A DNA stretch of 64,000 nt from Shinella sp. (GTDB lineage: Bacteria; Pseudomonadota; Alphaproteobacteria; Rhizobiales; Rhizobiaceae). The stretch covers positions 17,003-81,002 of the forward strand of contig QFQX01000016.1 of NCBI GenBank assembly GCA_003248775.1. Direction: 5' to 3'. This document shows, in pieces, positions 43,743 through 53,078 of this stretch. Each line of letters opens with the position of its first letter. The stretch's first letter is position 1. The notes under the pieces were generated by a model, which saw nothing but the letters and a program-made list of their open reading frames with translations, did no database searches and was not told the DNA's origin. Both the position numbers and the translations under genes were made by a program.

Positions 43743-45776
43743 ATGAAGATTTTCTCGCGCTTCGGCATCGTCAAGACCGTCACCACGACAACCGTCCTGG
43801 TATTGATGGCCTCACTCGCCGTCGTTTCGTGGGTAATCTCTCAAAACATAGCAACACGCATTTCCGAACAGGCAATCGCGGGCCAAAATGCAAGCCTTAG
43901 AACGGCAGCGACCATCGTCGAACGTGACCTGCCCGGCACGGTCATCACCTGGGGCAAGGACGGCAATGTCCAGCGCATCGTGACCGCCGCGATCCCGGCG
44001 GAATACGCCTCTCACGAAATGATCGACACCATCGGTCGCATGACCGGCCAGACCGCGACCATCTTCGCCTGGGATCCGGCCAGCCAGGATTTCTGGCGCA
44101 AGACCACCAACATCATCAAGCCCGATGGCAAGCGCGCGGTCGGCACCGCGCTCGGCCAGAAGGGCGCCGTCTACCCCGTCGTCACCAAGGGCGGCACCTA
44201 TCGCGGCGAGGCCGTTATTCTCGACGTTCCCTACTACACGATCTACCAACCGATCTTCGCGCCGACCGGCGAAGTGATCGGAATCCTCTATGCTGGCGTC
44301 CGCGCAGCCGAGATCGACAGCATGGCCCATCAGATGGCATGGGCTATCGGCACGACTGCCCTTGCAGTCCTCCTGCTCGGCGCCGTCATCATCGCGCTGA
44401 TCGCCCGCCGCATCATCGGCCCCCTGCCCCAGCTGACTGCCGTCGCCGGCGAAATGGCATCTGGCCATCTCGATGTCATCGTGCCCCATGGCGATCTCGG
44501 TAACGAGGTCGGCGCGCTGGCGCGAGCGCTCGACGTCTTCCGCGAGAGCGCTCAGCAGAAGATCGAGCTCGAGCGGCAGGCAGCGGAGAACATAGCTCTC
44601 GGCGAGCAGGAACGCGCCGAACGCGAAGCACTCAAGGCCGAGGAGGCACTACGAACCCAGGCAGCCGTCGAAACCCTGGCAACCGGCCTCCACCGGCTCA
44701 GCGAAGGCGATCTTACAGTTCGTATCGACCAGAATTTCGATGGCGGCCTGGACCGCCTGCGCACCGACTTCAATCATTCCATAGACAAGCTGAACGGCAC
44801 CCTCTCACAGCTTCGCAACGAAACGCTCGGGATCGAGGCGAGCTCGGCGGAAATGCGCTCGGCAAGCCAGGATCTTTCCAAGCGCACGGAACAGCAGGCC
44901 TCGTCGCTGGAAGAAGCCTCCGCCGCACTTGAAGAGATCACCTCCACGGTCCGCAACTCGTCCGCCAAGGCCGACGAAGCCTCCACACTCGCCATGGCCG
45001 CCCGCAAGAGCACGGAAGGCTCCGGCAAGGTCGTTTCGGATGCCATCGAAGCCATGAGCCGCATCGAGAACGCATCGGCAGAGATATCCAAGATCATCAA
45101 CGTCATCGACGAGATTGCCTTCCAGACCAATCTTCTGGCGTTGAATGCCGGCGTCGAGGCAGCCCGTGCTGGCGAGGCTGGCAAGGGTTTCGCCGTCGTC
45201 GCACAGGAAGTGCGCGAACTTGCCCAGCGTTCAGCCAACGCAGCAAAGGACATCAAGGCACTGATCACCAAATCCGGCGAGGAAGTCTCAGGCGGCGTTT
45301 CACTGGTACGTAAAACCGGCAAGGCCCTGCAGGAGATCGCCGGTCAGGTTGCCTCCATCAACGATCACATCGCGGCAATCGCGACGGCGGCCCGCGAACA
45401 GTCGGCCGGTCTGAACGAGATCAGTTCCTCGGTGAACCACATGGATCAGTTTACCCAGAAGAACGCCGCGATGGTCGAGGAAACGACGGCGGTAACACAC
45501 CGTCTGGCCGACAGCGCCACGACGCTTTCGGGCTTGGTCTCCCAGTTCCGCACCTCCAATACAGTCGCAGCATCCAGTCACCGGGCTACCTCGACACCGG
45601 CGGCATCGACACCGGTTCCCGCACCGGCCAAGGCACCCGTAGCGCCCCGCACCGCGGATGCGGCCTCCCGGGCAGTCTCTTCTCCCGCTCGGGCCATGGC
45701 GGGCAAGCTCGCCCAGGCCTTTCCATCCGCGGGCGCTGCTTCCGCTGCCGCCTCCGCCGACTGGGAGGAATTCTGA
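43743..45776 (+). CDS. Methyl-accepting chemotaxis protein with Cache-type sensor
   Basis: Chemoreceptor of 677 residues. Helix 1 (VLVLMASLAVVSWVI) is near residue 20. A periplasmic single-Cache-like sensor of about 150 residues (GQTATIFAWDPASQDFWRK, then YTIYQPIFAPTGEVIGILYAG) is followed by helix 2 near residue 200, HAMP linkers, and the signalling hairpin with tip [24 protein letters not shown]. The C-terminus ends ADWEEF, matching the xWxxF tether for CheR/CheB that the other chemoreceptor in this window lacks. ATG 43743 follows AGGA; an earlier in-frame ATG at 43707 falls inside the palindrome and is rejected. Monocistronic. Confidence 0.92.
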   Translation: MKIFSRFGIVKTVTTTTVLVLMASLAVVSWVISQNIATRISEQAIAGQNASLRTAATIVERDLPGTVITWGKDGNVQRIVTAAIPAEYASHEMIDTIGRMTGQTATIFAWDPASQDFWRKTTNIIKPDGKRAVGTALGQKGAVYPVVTKGGTYRGEAVILDVPYYTIYQPIFAPTGEVIGILYAGVRAAEIDSMAHQMAWAIGTTALAVLLLGAVIIALIARRIIGPLPQLTAVAGEMASGHLDVIVPHGDLGNEVGALARALDVFRESAQQKIELERQAAENIALGEQERAEREALKAEEALRTQAAVETLATGLHRLSEGDLTVRIDQNFDGGLDRLRTDFNHSIDKLNGTLSQLRNETLGIEASSAEMRSASQDLSKRTEQQASSLEEASAALEEITSTVRNSSAKADEASTLAMAARKSTEGSGKVVSDAIEAMSRIENASAEISKIINVIDEIAFQTNLLALNAGVEAARAGEAGKGFAVVAQEVRELAQRSANAAKDIKALITKSGEEVSGGVSLVRKTGKALQEIAGQVASINDHIAAIATAAREQSAGLNEISSSVNHMDQFTQKNAAMVEETTAVTHRLADSATTLSGLVSQFRTSNTVAASSHRATSTPAASTPVPAPAKAPVAPRTADAASRAVSSPARAMAGKLAQAFPSAGAASAAASADWEEF

Positions 45777-45804
45777 GGCTGAACCAGCCAAGCCGACAAT
45801 CGGC

Positions 45805-45846
45805 TAAAGCGTGTCGCGATCTTTCAGATTCGCTCTCTACGCTTTA
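45805..45846. repeat. Rhizobial intergenic palindrome, TAAAGCGT type
   Basis: Outer arms TAAAGCGT (45805-45812) and ACGCTTTA (45839-45846) with an inner imperfect stem around GCGATCT / AGATTCGC. This is a very common repeat in Rhizobium and Agrobacterium intergenic DNA. Confidence 0.65.
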
Positions 45847-45933
45847 AGCCGTTGTTTCATCGCATGTCGTTGCCGCAAAACCGCTGCACACTTTTGCGCG
45901 ACATGCTGTAGACAACAGCAGAGATCCAACACG

Positions 45934-45964
45934 ACACCGGCGCAGCCTTTCGCTACGCCGGTGT
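45934..45964 (+). terminator. Possible terminator of the chemoreceptor gene
   Basis: ACACCGGCG (45934-45942) pairs perfectly with CGCCGGTGT (45956-45964), followed by TCTTCATTC. The T-run is weak. Confidence 0.4.
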
Positions 45965-46164
45965 TCTTCATTCCCGATCGCGGAATTGAGATGTGCTGCC
46001 GGCATAAATCGGTGCTCCCTCATCACATCGTCGCCGACAGATCACCGCAGTAGAACCACCACGCACCTTTGCGGGGCGTAGTCTAACCTCTCTATTTCCA
46101 GATGCGCCCGCCACCTTTTTCGCTAACATACGGAACTGGTCGTCCGACTCGCTATGAGGTGTAC

Positions 46165-47409
46165 ATGTTTCTTCTGTCGCACATGCTGAAGTCATTCATC
46201 CGCAAGGGCCAACTGACAGTGATCGATGCCGAGGGCAAGCGTCACGTCTTCGGCGGCATGGAACCTGGCCCTCAGGTCACCATGCGGCTGACCGACCCAA
46301 AGCTTTATCGCAGTCTGGTTTTCAAGGCAGAACTCGTGGCCGGCGAGGCCTATATGGACGGCACCATGCGTTTCGAGGAAGGCTCGACGCTACGCGATTT
46401 CCTCATGCTGTTTTCGGTAAACCGCTTGTCGCTCGGCAAGTATCCGATCCAGAAGGTTCTGCGGAAGATCAAGATGCGCTTCCGCAAGCGGCTGCAATCC
46501 AACAAGAAGGGCGAGGCCCAGCGCAACGTCGCTCACCACTACGATCTCGGAAACGAGTTCTACAAGCTCTTCCTCGATGACAACATGCTCTACTCTTGCG
46601 CCTATTTCCGCGAGGAAGGAGAGACGCTGGAACAGGCCCAGCGCAACAAGCTGCGCCTGCTCGCCGCCAAGCTCGACCTGAAACCGGGCCTCAAGGTGCT
46701 GGATATCGGCTGCGGTTGGGGCGATCTCGCCCTCTATCTGGCACAGCTCGAAAACGTCGAGGTTGTCGGCGTCACGCTGTCGAAGGAACAGCATGCGCTG
46801 GCGACCAAACGGGCCGCCGACGCCGGACTTTCCAATCGCGTCCGCTTCGAGCTGAAGGATTATCGCGACGTCACGGAAACCTTCGACCGCGTGGTTTCCG
46901 TCGGCATGTTCGAGCATGTCGGCGTGCAGCACTATGACGAATTTTTCAAGCAGCTGAACGCCCTGATGCCCGATGACGGTCTGGCGGTCATCCACTCGAT
47001 CGGCCATATGAGCCCACCCGGCATGACCAGCCCGTGGATCCGCAAATATATCTTCCCCGGCGGTTATTCTCCCGCGCTTTCCGAAGTGCTTGCCGTCACC
47101 GAGCAGAACAGCCTCTGGGTCACCGATATCGAGGTCCTGCGCCTGCATTATGCAACGACGCTCGCACATTGGGGCCAGCGCTTCGAGGCGAACCGCGACA
47201 AGGTCGTCGCCATGTATGACGAGCGCTTCGCCCGCATGTGGGAATTCTATCTCGTCAGCGCCGAAATGACTTTCCGGGCCGGCAGCCAGATGGTGTTTCA
47301 CCTCCAGCTCTCCAGAAAGCGCGACGGCGCCCCGATCGTGCGCGATTACGCCACCGACCGCCAGCGCGCCTATATCGAGAAGGAAAAGGAACTCGGCCTG
47401 GACATCTGA
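46165..47409 (+). CDS. cfa: Cyclopropane-fatty-acyl-phospholipid synthase family methyltransferase
   Basis: SAM-dependent enzyme of 414 residues that methylenates double bonds of membrane phospholipid acyl chains, raising stress tolerance. The N-terminal lipid-binding region is followed by NVAHHYDLGNEFYKLFLDDNMLYSCAYF, the SAM motif VLDIGCGWGDLALYLA near residue 177, the VGVTLSKEQ segment, and the catalytic-pocket stretches VSVGMFEHVG and WIRKYIFPGGYSP. GAGGT lies four bases before ATG 46165; the frame extends further upstream without a site. Rhizobia often carry two cfa genes; which one this is cannot be told. A LysE gene follows after 86 bases. Confidence 0.93.
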   Translation: MFLLSHMLKSFIRKGQLTVIDAEGKRHVFGGMEPGPQVTMRLTDPKLYRSLVFKAELVAGEAYMDGTMRFEEGSTLRDFLMLFSVNRLSLGKYPIQKVLRKIKMRFRKRLQSNKKGEAQRNVAHHYDLGNEFYKLFLDDNMLYSCAYFREEGETLEQAQRNKLRLLAAKLDLKPGLKVLDIGCGWGDLALYLAQLENVEVVGVTLSKEQHALATKRAADAGLSNRVRFELKDYRDVTETFDRVVSVGMFEHVGVQHYDEFFKQLNALMPDDGLAVIHSIGHMSPPGMTSPWIRKYIFPGGYSPALSEVLAVTEQNSLWVTDIEVLRLHYATTLAHWGQRFEANRDKVVAMYDERFARMWEFYLVSAEMTFRAGSQMVFHLQLSRKRDGAPIVRDYATDRQRAYIEKEKELGLDI

Positions 47410-47495
47410 GCGAATGAGTATCTGAGCGACCGTTGCAGGGACGATGAGGGCAAGATAACGTCGCCTCCACACAAGAGGCCACGGAAATTCCCGCC

Positions 47496-48125
47496 ATGTC
47501 GACAGACACCATACTCTGGTTCATACCCGCCTGCTTTGCGCTCAACATGGCGTTCGGGCCGAACAACCTTCTGGCCCTGACCAATGCCATGCGGGCAGGC
47601 ATTCCGACGGCGCTTGCCGCTTCGCTCGGTCGCATCCTCGCCTTCGCCATCATGATCGCCATTACCGCGCTTGGCCTTGGCGCGCTGATGATCGCGTCGG
47701 AAGTCGCCTTCTCGGCGGTGAAGTGGGCGGGTGCCGCCTATCTCGTCTGGCTTGGCATCAAGCTTCTGCGCGCGGATGCACCAAAGATTGGCGACCTCGA
47801 TGCGGCAAGGCCGGCCCGCACCACCGCAAGCCTTGCCCGGCAGGAATTCTGGGTGGCGATCGGCAATCCCAAGGCAGTCCTGATCTTCACCGCCTTCTTT
47901 CCGCAATTCCTCGACCGCGGCGACTACGCGACCAGCTTCGCCGTGCTCGGCGTGATCTTCCTGTTGCTGGAAATGGCAGCGATTGCCGTCTACGCCTTCA
48001 TCGGCAGCCATCTCGGCCGCTTCACCGGCAATTCGAACGTCTTTGCGTGGATGAACAAGGTCAGCGGCGGTCTGATGATCGCCTTCGGTGCCATGTTAGC
48101 ACTGGCGCGTCGGCCTACGGCCTGA
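47496..48125 (+). CDS. LysE/RhtB-family amino acid exporter
   Basis: Inner-membrane exporter of 209 residues with six predicted helices. The family motif is FALNMAFGPNNLLALTNAMRAG near residue 15, a variant of the GPN-type loop, and a later helix contains NPKAVLIFTAFFPQF. Such proteins export basic or small neutral amino acids or homoserine lactones; the substrate is unknown. It lies downstream of cfa on the same strand and converges with the 6S RNA and zapA. Confidence 0.88.
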   Translation: MSTDTILWFIPACFALNMAFGPNNLLALTNAMRAGIPTALAASLGRILAFAIMIAITALGLGALMIASEVAFSAVKWAGAAYLVWLGIKLLRADAPKIGDLDAARPARTTASLARQEFWVAIGNPKAVLIFTAFFPQFLDRGDYATSFAVLGVIFLLLEMAAIAVYAFIGSHLGRFTGNSNVFAWMNKVSGGLMIAFGAMLALARRPTA

Positions 48126-48175
48126 TCTGTCGTTCCGGGAAGAAAAGTCCCACCTGAGGGCGGGCCCGAAAACGG

Positions 48176-48337
48176 AAAAGTGCGATCCACGCAACCGATG
48201 GATGATTACGATCCTGGGAGCCTACAAAGTAGGTGGGCGCCGTATGACCAAGCCCACGGACCGGGTCAGGGACAGCTCCCTTAGGATCGGGTATGGCCCC
48301 AGGGATTGTGTGTTCCTGTCGAGAGGCGCAGACCGCA
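48176..48337 (-). ncRNA. ssrS: 6S RNA
   Basis: A 162-nt RNA that should bind sigma-70 RNA polymerase by mimicking an open promoter. The ends pair in a 12-bp closing stem (48337-48326 with 48192-48181, wobble pairs included), followed by C and TTTT at 48179-48176. A large internal bubble comes next, then a long stem GATCCT..GGGAGC (48288-48275) with GCTCCC-AGGATC (48210-48221), and an apical region containing CCGGTCCGTGGG. The 5' bubble sequence ATCCCTGGGGCCATA resembles the E. coli 6S segment. It lies 76 bases downstream of zapA on the same strand, as in other Proteobacteria. Confidence 0.85.
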
Positions 48338-48343
48338 TATCGA

Positions 48344-48374
48344 ATATAGGATGAAACATTGGCGTTCGCCAGTG
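48344..48374 (-). promoter_or_regulatory. 6S RNA promoter
   Basis: On the minus strand the -10 CTATAT (48349-48344) lies six bases before the predicted 5' end at 48337. The -35 is weak (CTGGCG or a neighbour, about 17-18 bases upstream). Confidence 0.55.
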
Positions 48375-48413
48375 GTCCGAAGCGACATCCGAGGAAATTT
48401 CGAAACGGTCCGC

Positions 48414-48788
48414 TTACGCTCCGGCAGTCGGACGCGCCGTCAGCTTCCGGGTGATGCCGTTCAGCCGCTCGGTCAGCTCGCCGATCACCTGGGTCAGCAT
48501 CTCTTCCCGCTGTCGCGCACCCGTCATCGCCGCGTCCTGACCGGAGCGGAAGGTTGCAAGTTCGCTTTCCAGCGCGGCAATGCGGCGATTGAGTTCGGAT
48601 AACTCGTCCATGATCATGATGCCGGCCATGACAGTGACCCTGAGGTCCCCGATCTCGCCGAACTGCGTCTTCAGATGGCTGACGTAACGGTCGAATTGGG
48701 TGGCAAGGTCGATCAGATGATCTTCCTGCCCCTCATCGCAGGCCATGCGATAGGCTTTGCCGTCGATCGTTACAGTCACCTGTGCCAT
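48414..48788 (-). CDS. zapA: Cell division protein ZapA
   Basis: FtsZ-ring-associated protein of 124 residues that cross-links FtsZ filaments. The N-terminal globular head starts MAQVTVTIDGKAYRMACDEGQEDHL, and the long C-terminal coiled coil covers residues 60-115. ATG 48788 has GGGAAG upstream; a start five codons earlier at 48800 is less likely. The DUF4164 coiled-coil gene lies 62 bases upstream on the same strand, and 6S RNA follows downstream. Confidence 0.92.
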   Translation of the reverse strand: MAQVTVTIDGKAYRMACDEGQEDHLIDLATQFDRYVSHLKTQFGEIGDLRVTVMAGIMIMDELSELNRRIAALESELATFRSGQDAAMTGARQREEMLTQVIGELTERLNGITRKLTARPTAGA

Positions 48789-48850
48789 CAGTCTTCCCAA
48801 ATGACGCCTTGGCGCCGGCTTTGCATTTCAATGAATTCAGGCAGGCGGAC

Positions 48851-49123
48851 CTACCTGTCGAGAACCGCCCGGATCGTTTCCATCGCCGTCACCAGCCGGC
48901 GCGAAACCTCGCGATTGACCTCTTCCAGCCTGTTGGCCCGGAATTCGGACTGGTCCAGTTCCTGGGCAAGCCGCGCGCGGTCGGCATGCACGCGCTTGAC
49001 CTCGCTAGCGACCTCGCTGTTGTCCCTCTGCGCCTCGATACGCATGTCGATGGCGTTCTCGAGACCGGAGATCGCCTGCCGAAGGGCGCCGAGCGCTGTG
49101 TCGAACGAATTTTCCGTCGGCAT
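48851..49123 (-). CDS. DUF4164-family coiled-coil protein
   Basis: Small protein of 90 residues predicted to be almost wholly coiled coil (LRQAISGLENAIDMRIEAQ, then RARLAQELDQSEFRANRLEEVNREVSRRL). The family is restricted to alphaproteobacteria and regularly sits directly before zapA, which suggests a division-related or ZapB-like partner role; this is an inference from gene order. I use ATG 49123, giving the usual length; the open frame extends upstream to 49216. Confidence 0.8.
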   Translation of the reverse strand: MPTENSFDTALGALRQAISGLENAIDMRIEAQRDNSEVASEVKRVHADRARLAQELDQSEFRANRLEEVNREVSRRLVTAMETIRAVLDR

Positions 49124-49375
49124 TCCCTGAAGCCCCTGCTTTCCAGAAAAGGTGACCCGAATCGCCATCAAAGACACGCTGAATTGAACGCGGACAGTAT
49201 GCGGCGGGATTGCCACCCGTCAATAAAGAGCCCTCGTGACAACATGGCCTATCTTGTGGACGAATGGCTCATCGCCACCTCTTCGCAGCCATCGATGAAC
49301 CGATATAGTGCAGCGCATAGAAAAGAGGCAGAAACGTGTTTTTTGTTACGTTAAACGCCAGAATACCGGGCATTT

Positions 49376-49441
49376 GTTGACTTGCGCGATTCACCTGCTA
49401 AGGATCAGCCGCTTTCAAACGACCGCGTGGATACGCGGTCG
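49376..49441 (+). promoter_or_regulatory. tkt promoter and leader hairpin
   Basis: GTTGAC (49376-49381), 16 bases, CTAAGG (49398-49403) form a plausible promoter. The leader then has a perfect hairpin CGACCGCGT-GGAT-ACGCGGTCG (49420-49441), followed by TTTCCC and 32 bases before the tkt start. The other part of this 349-base gap shows no gene. Confidence 0.5.
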
Positions 49442-49472
49442 TTTCCCAGGACCCGGAACAAGCGGAACAGCC

Positions 49473-51455
49473 ATGATTTCTCCCGACAAACATAACCGGA
49501 TGGCGAATGCGATCCGTTTTCTTGCCATGGATGCAGTGGAAAAGGCCAATTCGGGCCATCCCGGCATGCCCATGGGATGCGCCGATGTCGCAACCGTTCT
49601 CTTCACCCGCTTCCTGAGCTTTGACCCCAAGAACCCGCTGTGGCCCGATCGCGACCGTTTCGTCCTGTCGGCCGGCCATGGCTCCATGCTCCTCTATGCG
49701 CTGCTCTATTTGACCGGCTACGAGGACATGACCATCGAGGACATCAAGCAATTCCGTCAGATGGGCGCCAAGACCGCCGGTCATCCGGAATACGGCCATG
49801 CCTCGGGCATCGAAACCACGACCGGCCCGCTCGGCCAGGGCATTGCAAATGCCGTCGGTATGGCGATCGCTGAAAAGAAGCTGTCCACCGAATTCGGTTC
49901 CGACCTGCAGAACCACCATACCTACGCCCTCGTCGGCGATGGTTGCCTTATGGAAGGCATCAGCCAGGAAGCCATTTCGCTTGCCGGCCACCTGAAGCTC
50001 AACAAGCTGATCGTGCTCTGGGACGATAACGGCATCTCGATCGATGGCGCGATCTCGCTCGCCGACTCGACCGACCAGCACGCCCGCTTCCGCGCTTCCG
50101 GCTGGAACACGCTCTCCGTTGACGGCCACAACCCGGAAGAGATCGCCGCGGCGCTCGAGACCGCCCGCAAGTCCGACAAGCCGACCATGATCGCCTGCAA
50201 GACGGTGATCGGCTTCGGCGCTCCGAACAAGGCCGGCACCCACAAGGTTCACGGCTCGCCGCTCGGTGCCGAGGAAATCGCTGCCGCCCGCAAGGCGCTC
50301 GGCTGGGAAGAGGAAGCCTTCGTCGTTCCTGCTGACGTGCTCGACGCGTGGCGTCTGGCTGGCCTGCGCTCCACCAAGACCCGCAAGGACTGGGAAGAAC
50401 GTCTGGCAAACTCCGACGCGGAAAAGCGCGCCGAGTTCACCCGCCGCTTCGCCGGTGACCTGCCGGGCAGCTTTGACGGCGCCATCGACGCTTACAAGAA
50501 GAAGCTCGCAGAAACCAAGCCGACCGTCGCGACCCGCAAGGCCTCCGAGGATGCGCTCGAAGTCATCAACGGCGTATTGACCGAAACCGTCGGCGGCTCC
50601 GCCGACCTGACCGGCTCGAACAACACCAAGACCAGCCAGACCAAGTCGATCACCCCCGACGACTTCTCCGGCCGCTACATCCACTACGGCATCCGCGAAC
50701 ACGGCATGGCTGCTGCCATGAACGGTATCGCGCTGCATGGCGGCCTGATCCCCTACTCCGGCGGCTTCCTGATCTTCTCGGACTATTGCCGTCCGTCGAT
50801 CCGCCTTGCCGCATTGATGGGCATCCGCGTCATCCACGTTCTGACGCATGATTCCATCGGTCTCGGCGAAGACGGCCCGACCCATCAGCCGGTCGAACAG
50901 ATGGCAGCGCTGCGCGCCATCCCGAACCTCTTGATGTTCCGTCCGGCCGACGCCACCGAAACGGCTGAATGCTGGCAGGTCGCGCTTGAGAACAAGCATC
51001 GTCCGTCCGGCCTTGCTCTGACCCGTCAGAACCTCGTTGCCGCCCGTACCGAATACGAAGAGAAGAACCTCAGCGCCTACGGCGCCTACGAACTGGTTTC
51101 GGCCAGCGACGCCAAGGTCTCGATCTTTGCTTCCGGTTCGGAAGTCGAGATTGCCCTGAAGGCGCAGGCCGCTCTTGCAGCCAAGGGCGTTTCGGCCCGC
51201 GTCGTCTCGGTTCCCTGCTTTGAGCTGTTCTTCGAGCAGCCGGAAGCCTATCGCAAGGCGATCATCGGCAACGCACCAGTCAAGATCGGCGTCGAAGCTG
51301 CCATCCGCCAGGGCTGGGACAGCATCATCGGCTCCGACGGCATCTTCATCGGCATGAAGTCCTTCGGCGCCTCCGGCCCCTACAAGGAACTCTACCAGCA
51401 TTTCGGCATCACCCCGGAGGCGGTCGTTACCGCAGCCGAGGCAAAGCTCGCCTAA
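49473..51455 (+). CDS. tkt: Transketolase
   Basis: TPP-dependent enzyme of 660 residues moving two-carbon units between sugar phosphates in the pentose phosphate pathway. Diagnostic segments are [13 protein letters not shown] near residue 25, the TPP motif [13 protein letters not shown] near 153, and [14 protein letters not shown] in the pyrimidine-binding domain. ATG 49473 gives the standard N-terminus; the upstream open frame covers the promoter and is not coding. It is followed by gap after 80 bases with a hairpin between them; tkt-gap-pgk-fba form the carbon cluster of this region. Confidence 0.96.
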   Translation: MISPDKHNRMANAIRFLAMDAVEKANSGHPGMPMGCADVATVLFTRFLSFDPKNPLWPDRDRFVLSAGHGSMLLYALLYLTGYEDMTIEDIKQFRQMGAKTAGHPEYGHASGIETTTGPLGQGIANAVGMAIAEKKLSTEFGSDLQNHHTYALVGDGCLMEGISQEAISLAGHLKLNKLIVLWDDNGISIDGAISLADSTDQHARFRASGWNTLSVDGHNPEEIAAALETARKSDKPTMIACKTVIGFGAPNKAGTHKVHGSPLGAEEIAAARKALGWEEEAFVVPADVLDAWRLAGLRSTKTRKDWEERLANSDAEKRAEFTRRFAGDLPGSFDGAIDAYKKKLAETKPTVATRKASEDALEVINGVLTETVGGSADLTGSNNTKTSQTKSITPDDFSGRYIHYGIREHGMAAAMNGIALHGGLIPYSGGFLIFSDYCRPSIRLAALMGIRVIHVLTHDSIGLGEDGPTHQPVEQMAALRAIPNLLMFRPADATETAECWQVALENKHRPSGLALTRQNLVAARTEYEEKNLSAYGAYELVSASDAKVSIFASGSEVEIALKAQAALAAKGVSARVVSVPCFELFFEQPEAYRKAIIGNAPVKIGVEAAIRQGWDSIIGSDGIFIGMKSFGASGPYKELYQHFGITPEAVVTAAEAKLA

Positions 51456-51469
51456 AGTTCCAATTGACT

Positions 51470-51491
51470 AAGGGCGCTCAACGGCGCCCTT
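51470..51491 (+). terminator. Hairpin between tkt and gap
   Basis: AAGGGCGC (51470-51477) pairs with GCGCCCTT (51484-51491). No T-run follows, so it may be an intercistronic stabiliser or a weak terminator. Confidence 0.45.
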
Positions 51492-51535
51492 ACGCATCAT
51501 AATCCGAAGCTCTTTTCAAAAGCGGGAGTCCAAGC

Positions 51536-52546
51536 ATGACTGTGAAAGTTGCCATCAACGGTTTCGGCCGTATCGGTCGTAACGTACTGCGCGCCATCGT
51601 CGAGTCGGGTCGCACCGACATCGAGGTCGTGGCCATCAACGACCTCGGCCCGGTCGAAACCAACGCCCATCTGCTGCGCTACGATTCCATCCACGGCAAG
51701 TTCCCGGCCGATGTGAAGGTCGATGGTGACACCATCACCATTGCCGGCGGCAAGCCGATCAAGGTCACCGCGATCAAGGATCCGGCAACCCTGCCCCACG
51801 GCGAACTCGGCGTCGACATCGCGCTGGAATGCACCGGCATCTTCACCGCCCGCGACAAGGCCGCCGCTCACCTGACCGCCGGCGCAAAGCGCGTTATCGT
51901 CTCGGCTCCGGCCGATGGCGCAGACCTGACCGTCGTTTTCGGCGTCAACCATGACCAGCTGACCAAGGACCACCTGGTCATCTCCAACGCATCCTGCACC
52001 ACGAACTGCCTGGTTCCGGTGGTCAAGGTTCTGGACGATGCGGTCGGCATCGACCACGGCTTCATGACCACGATCCACTCCTACACCGGCGACCAGCCGA
52101 CACTGGACACCATGCACAAGGACCTGTACCGCGCCCGCGCAGCAGCCCTGTCCATGATCCCGACCTCGACCGGCGCTGCCAAGGCCGTCGGCCTCGTGCT
52201 GCCGCACCTCAAGGGCAAGCTCGACGGCACCTCGATCCGCGTTCCGACCCCGAACGTCTCGGTCGTCGACTTCAAGTTCGTCGCCAAGAAGAACACCTCG
52301 GTCGCAGAAATCAACGAAGCCATCAAGGCCGCCTCCAACGGCGCCCTGAAGGGCATCCTCGGCTACACCGAAGAGCCGCTGGTCTCGCGCGACTTCAACC
52401 ACGACAGCCACTCCTCGATCTTCGCGATCGACCAGACCAAGGTTCTCGAAGGCAACTTCGTCCGTATCCTGACCTGGTACGATAACGAATGGGGCTTCTC
52501 GAACCGCATGGCCGACACCTCGGTTGCCTTCGCCAAGTTCATCTGA
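51536..52546 (+). CDS. gap: Glyceraldehyde-3-phosphate dehydrogenase, type I
   Basis: Tetrameric NAD-dependent glycolytic/gluconeogenic enzyme of 336 residues. The Rossmann start is [19 protein letters not shown], the catalytic cysteine is in SNASCTTNC near residue 156, the partner histidine is in [10 protein letters not shown] near 182, and the final [12 protein letters not shown] is canonical. AAGCGGGAG precedes ATG 51536. In rhizobia the single gap and pgk are needed mainly for gluconeogenesis. A terminator follows and then a MITE-like element. Confidence 0.97.
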   Translation: MTVKVAINGFGRIGRNVLRAIVESGRTDIEVVAINDLGPVETNAHLLRYDSIHGKFPADVKVDGDTITIAGGKPIKVTAIKDPATLPHGELGVDIALECTGIFTARDKAAAHLTAGAKRVIVSAPADGADLTVVFGVNHDQLTKDHLVISNASCTTNCLVPVVKVLDDAVGIDHGFMTTIHSYTGDQPTLDTMHKDLYRARAAALSMIPTSTGAAKAVGLVLPHLKGKLDGTSIRVPTPNVSVVDFKFVAKKNTSVAEINEAIKAASNGALKGILGYTEEPLVSRDFNHDSHSSIFAIDQTKVLEGNFVRILTWYDNEWGFSNRMADTSVAFAKFI

Positions 52547-52573
52547 ACCGGCGACCATAACGCATCATGAAAG

Positions 52574-52606
52574 GGCGGACCGGATCACCGGTCCGCCTTT
52601 ATGTTT
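52574..52606 (+). terminator. Terminator after gap
   Basis: GGCGGACCGG (52574-52583) pairs with CCGGTCCGCC (52588-52597), followed by TTTATGTTTTT. Confidence 0.85.
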
Positions 52607-52656
52607 TTCAGATTTCGCCCTACTCTCATCATGATTGAAGATGATAACTTGGTTCG

Positions 52657-52924
52657 AGAGCGTCGTACGCTTAATATGACGCATTCTGTTTGCTCAAACT
52701 TGCTGTCGCACAAGGCGTATGGCGCAGGGCGATGCTTTGCCATCGGACAAGCCATCCAACGCAGTGGGCGGCAAGTTTCAGCAAACCCAAAGGGCCGCAT
52801 GCCTTTAAGTCCTGATCAGGATTTTTACTTCGGACGTACCAACCGGTATGCCCTTCGGCAAAAATCCTGATCAGCTCATAAATTCACTGCGGCAGAATGC
52901 GTCATATTAAGCGTACGCCGCTCT
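52657..52924. mobile_element. MITE-like element with 32-bp terminal inverted repeats
   Basis: Two 32-bp ends (52657-52688 and 52893-52924) are inverted copies with one mismatch, each holding CGTACGCTTAATATGACGCA. They bound 268 bases without a coding frame of its own. Inside is a second perfect inverted repeat CTGATCAGGATTTTT (52812-52826) with its complement at 52860-52874. No clear target-site duplication is visible. This is the structure of a non-autonomous transposable element. Confidence 0.75.
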
Positions 52925-53078
52925 AGTCTTCTGGCAGTTCTGCCTGATCGTCTCATTGCACCGTTGTCGTGCCTGTCACGACTGCGAAACGTCGCTGCGA
53001 CTACTGTCCAGCGGCGCGCGCGGGACTATTGTGTGCGCTGCGTGGACTTGGCATTGCATGTAAGAGGGGATTGCGGGG

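Larger units (their letters stand above)
45777..46164. other. Gap between chemoreceptor and cfa genes, repeats only
   Basis: 388 bases without a gene. It contains one rhizobial palindrome (45805-45846) and a hairpin (45934-45964); the rest shows no coding frame or recognised RNA. Confidence 0.6.
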
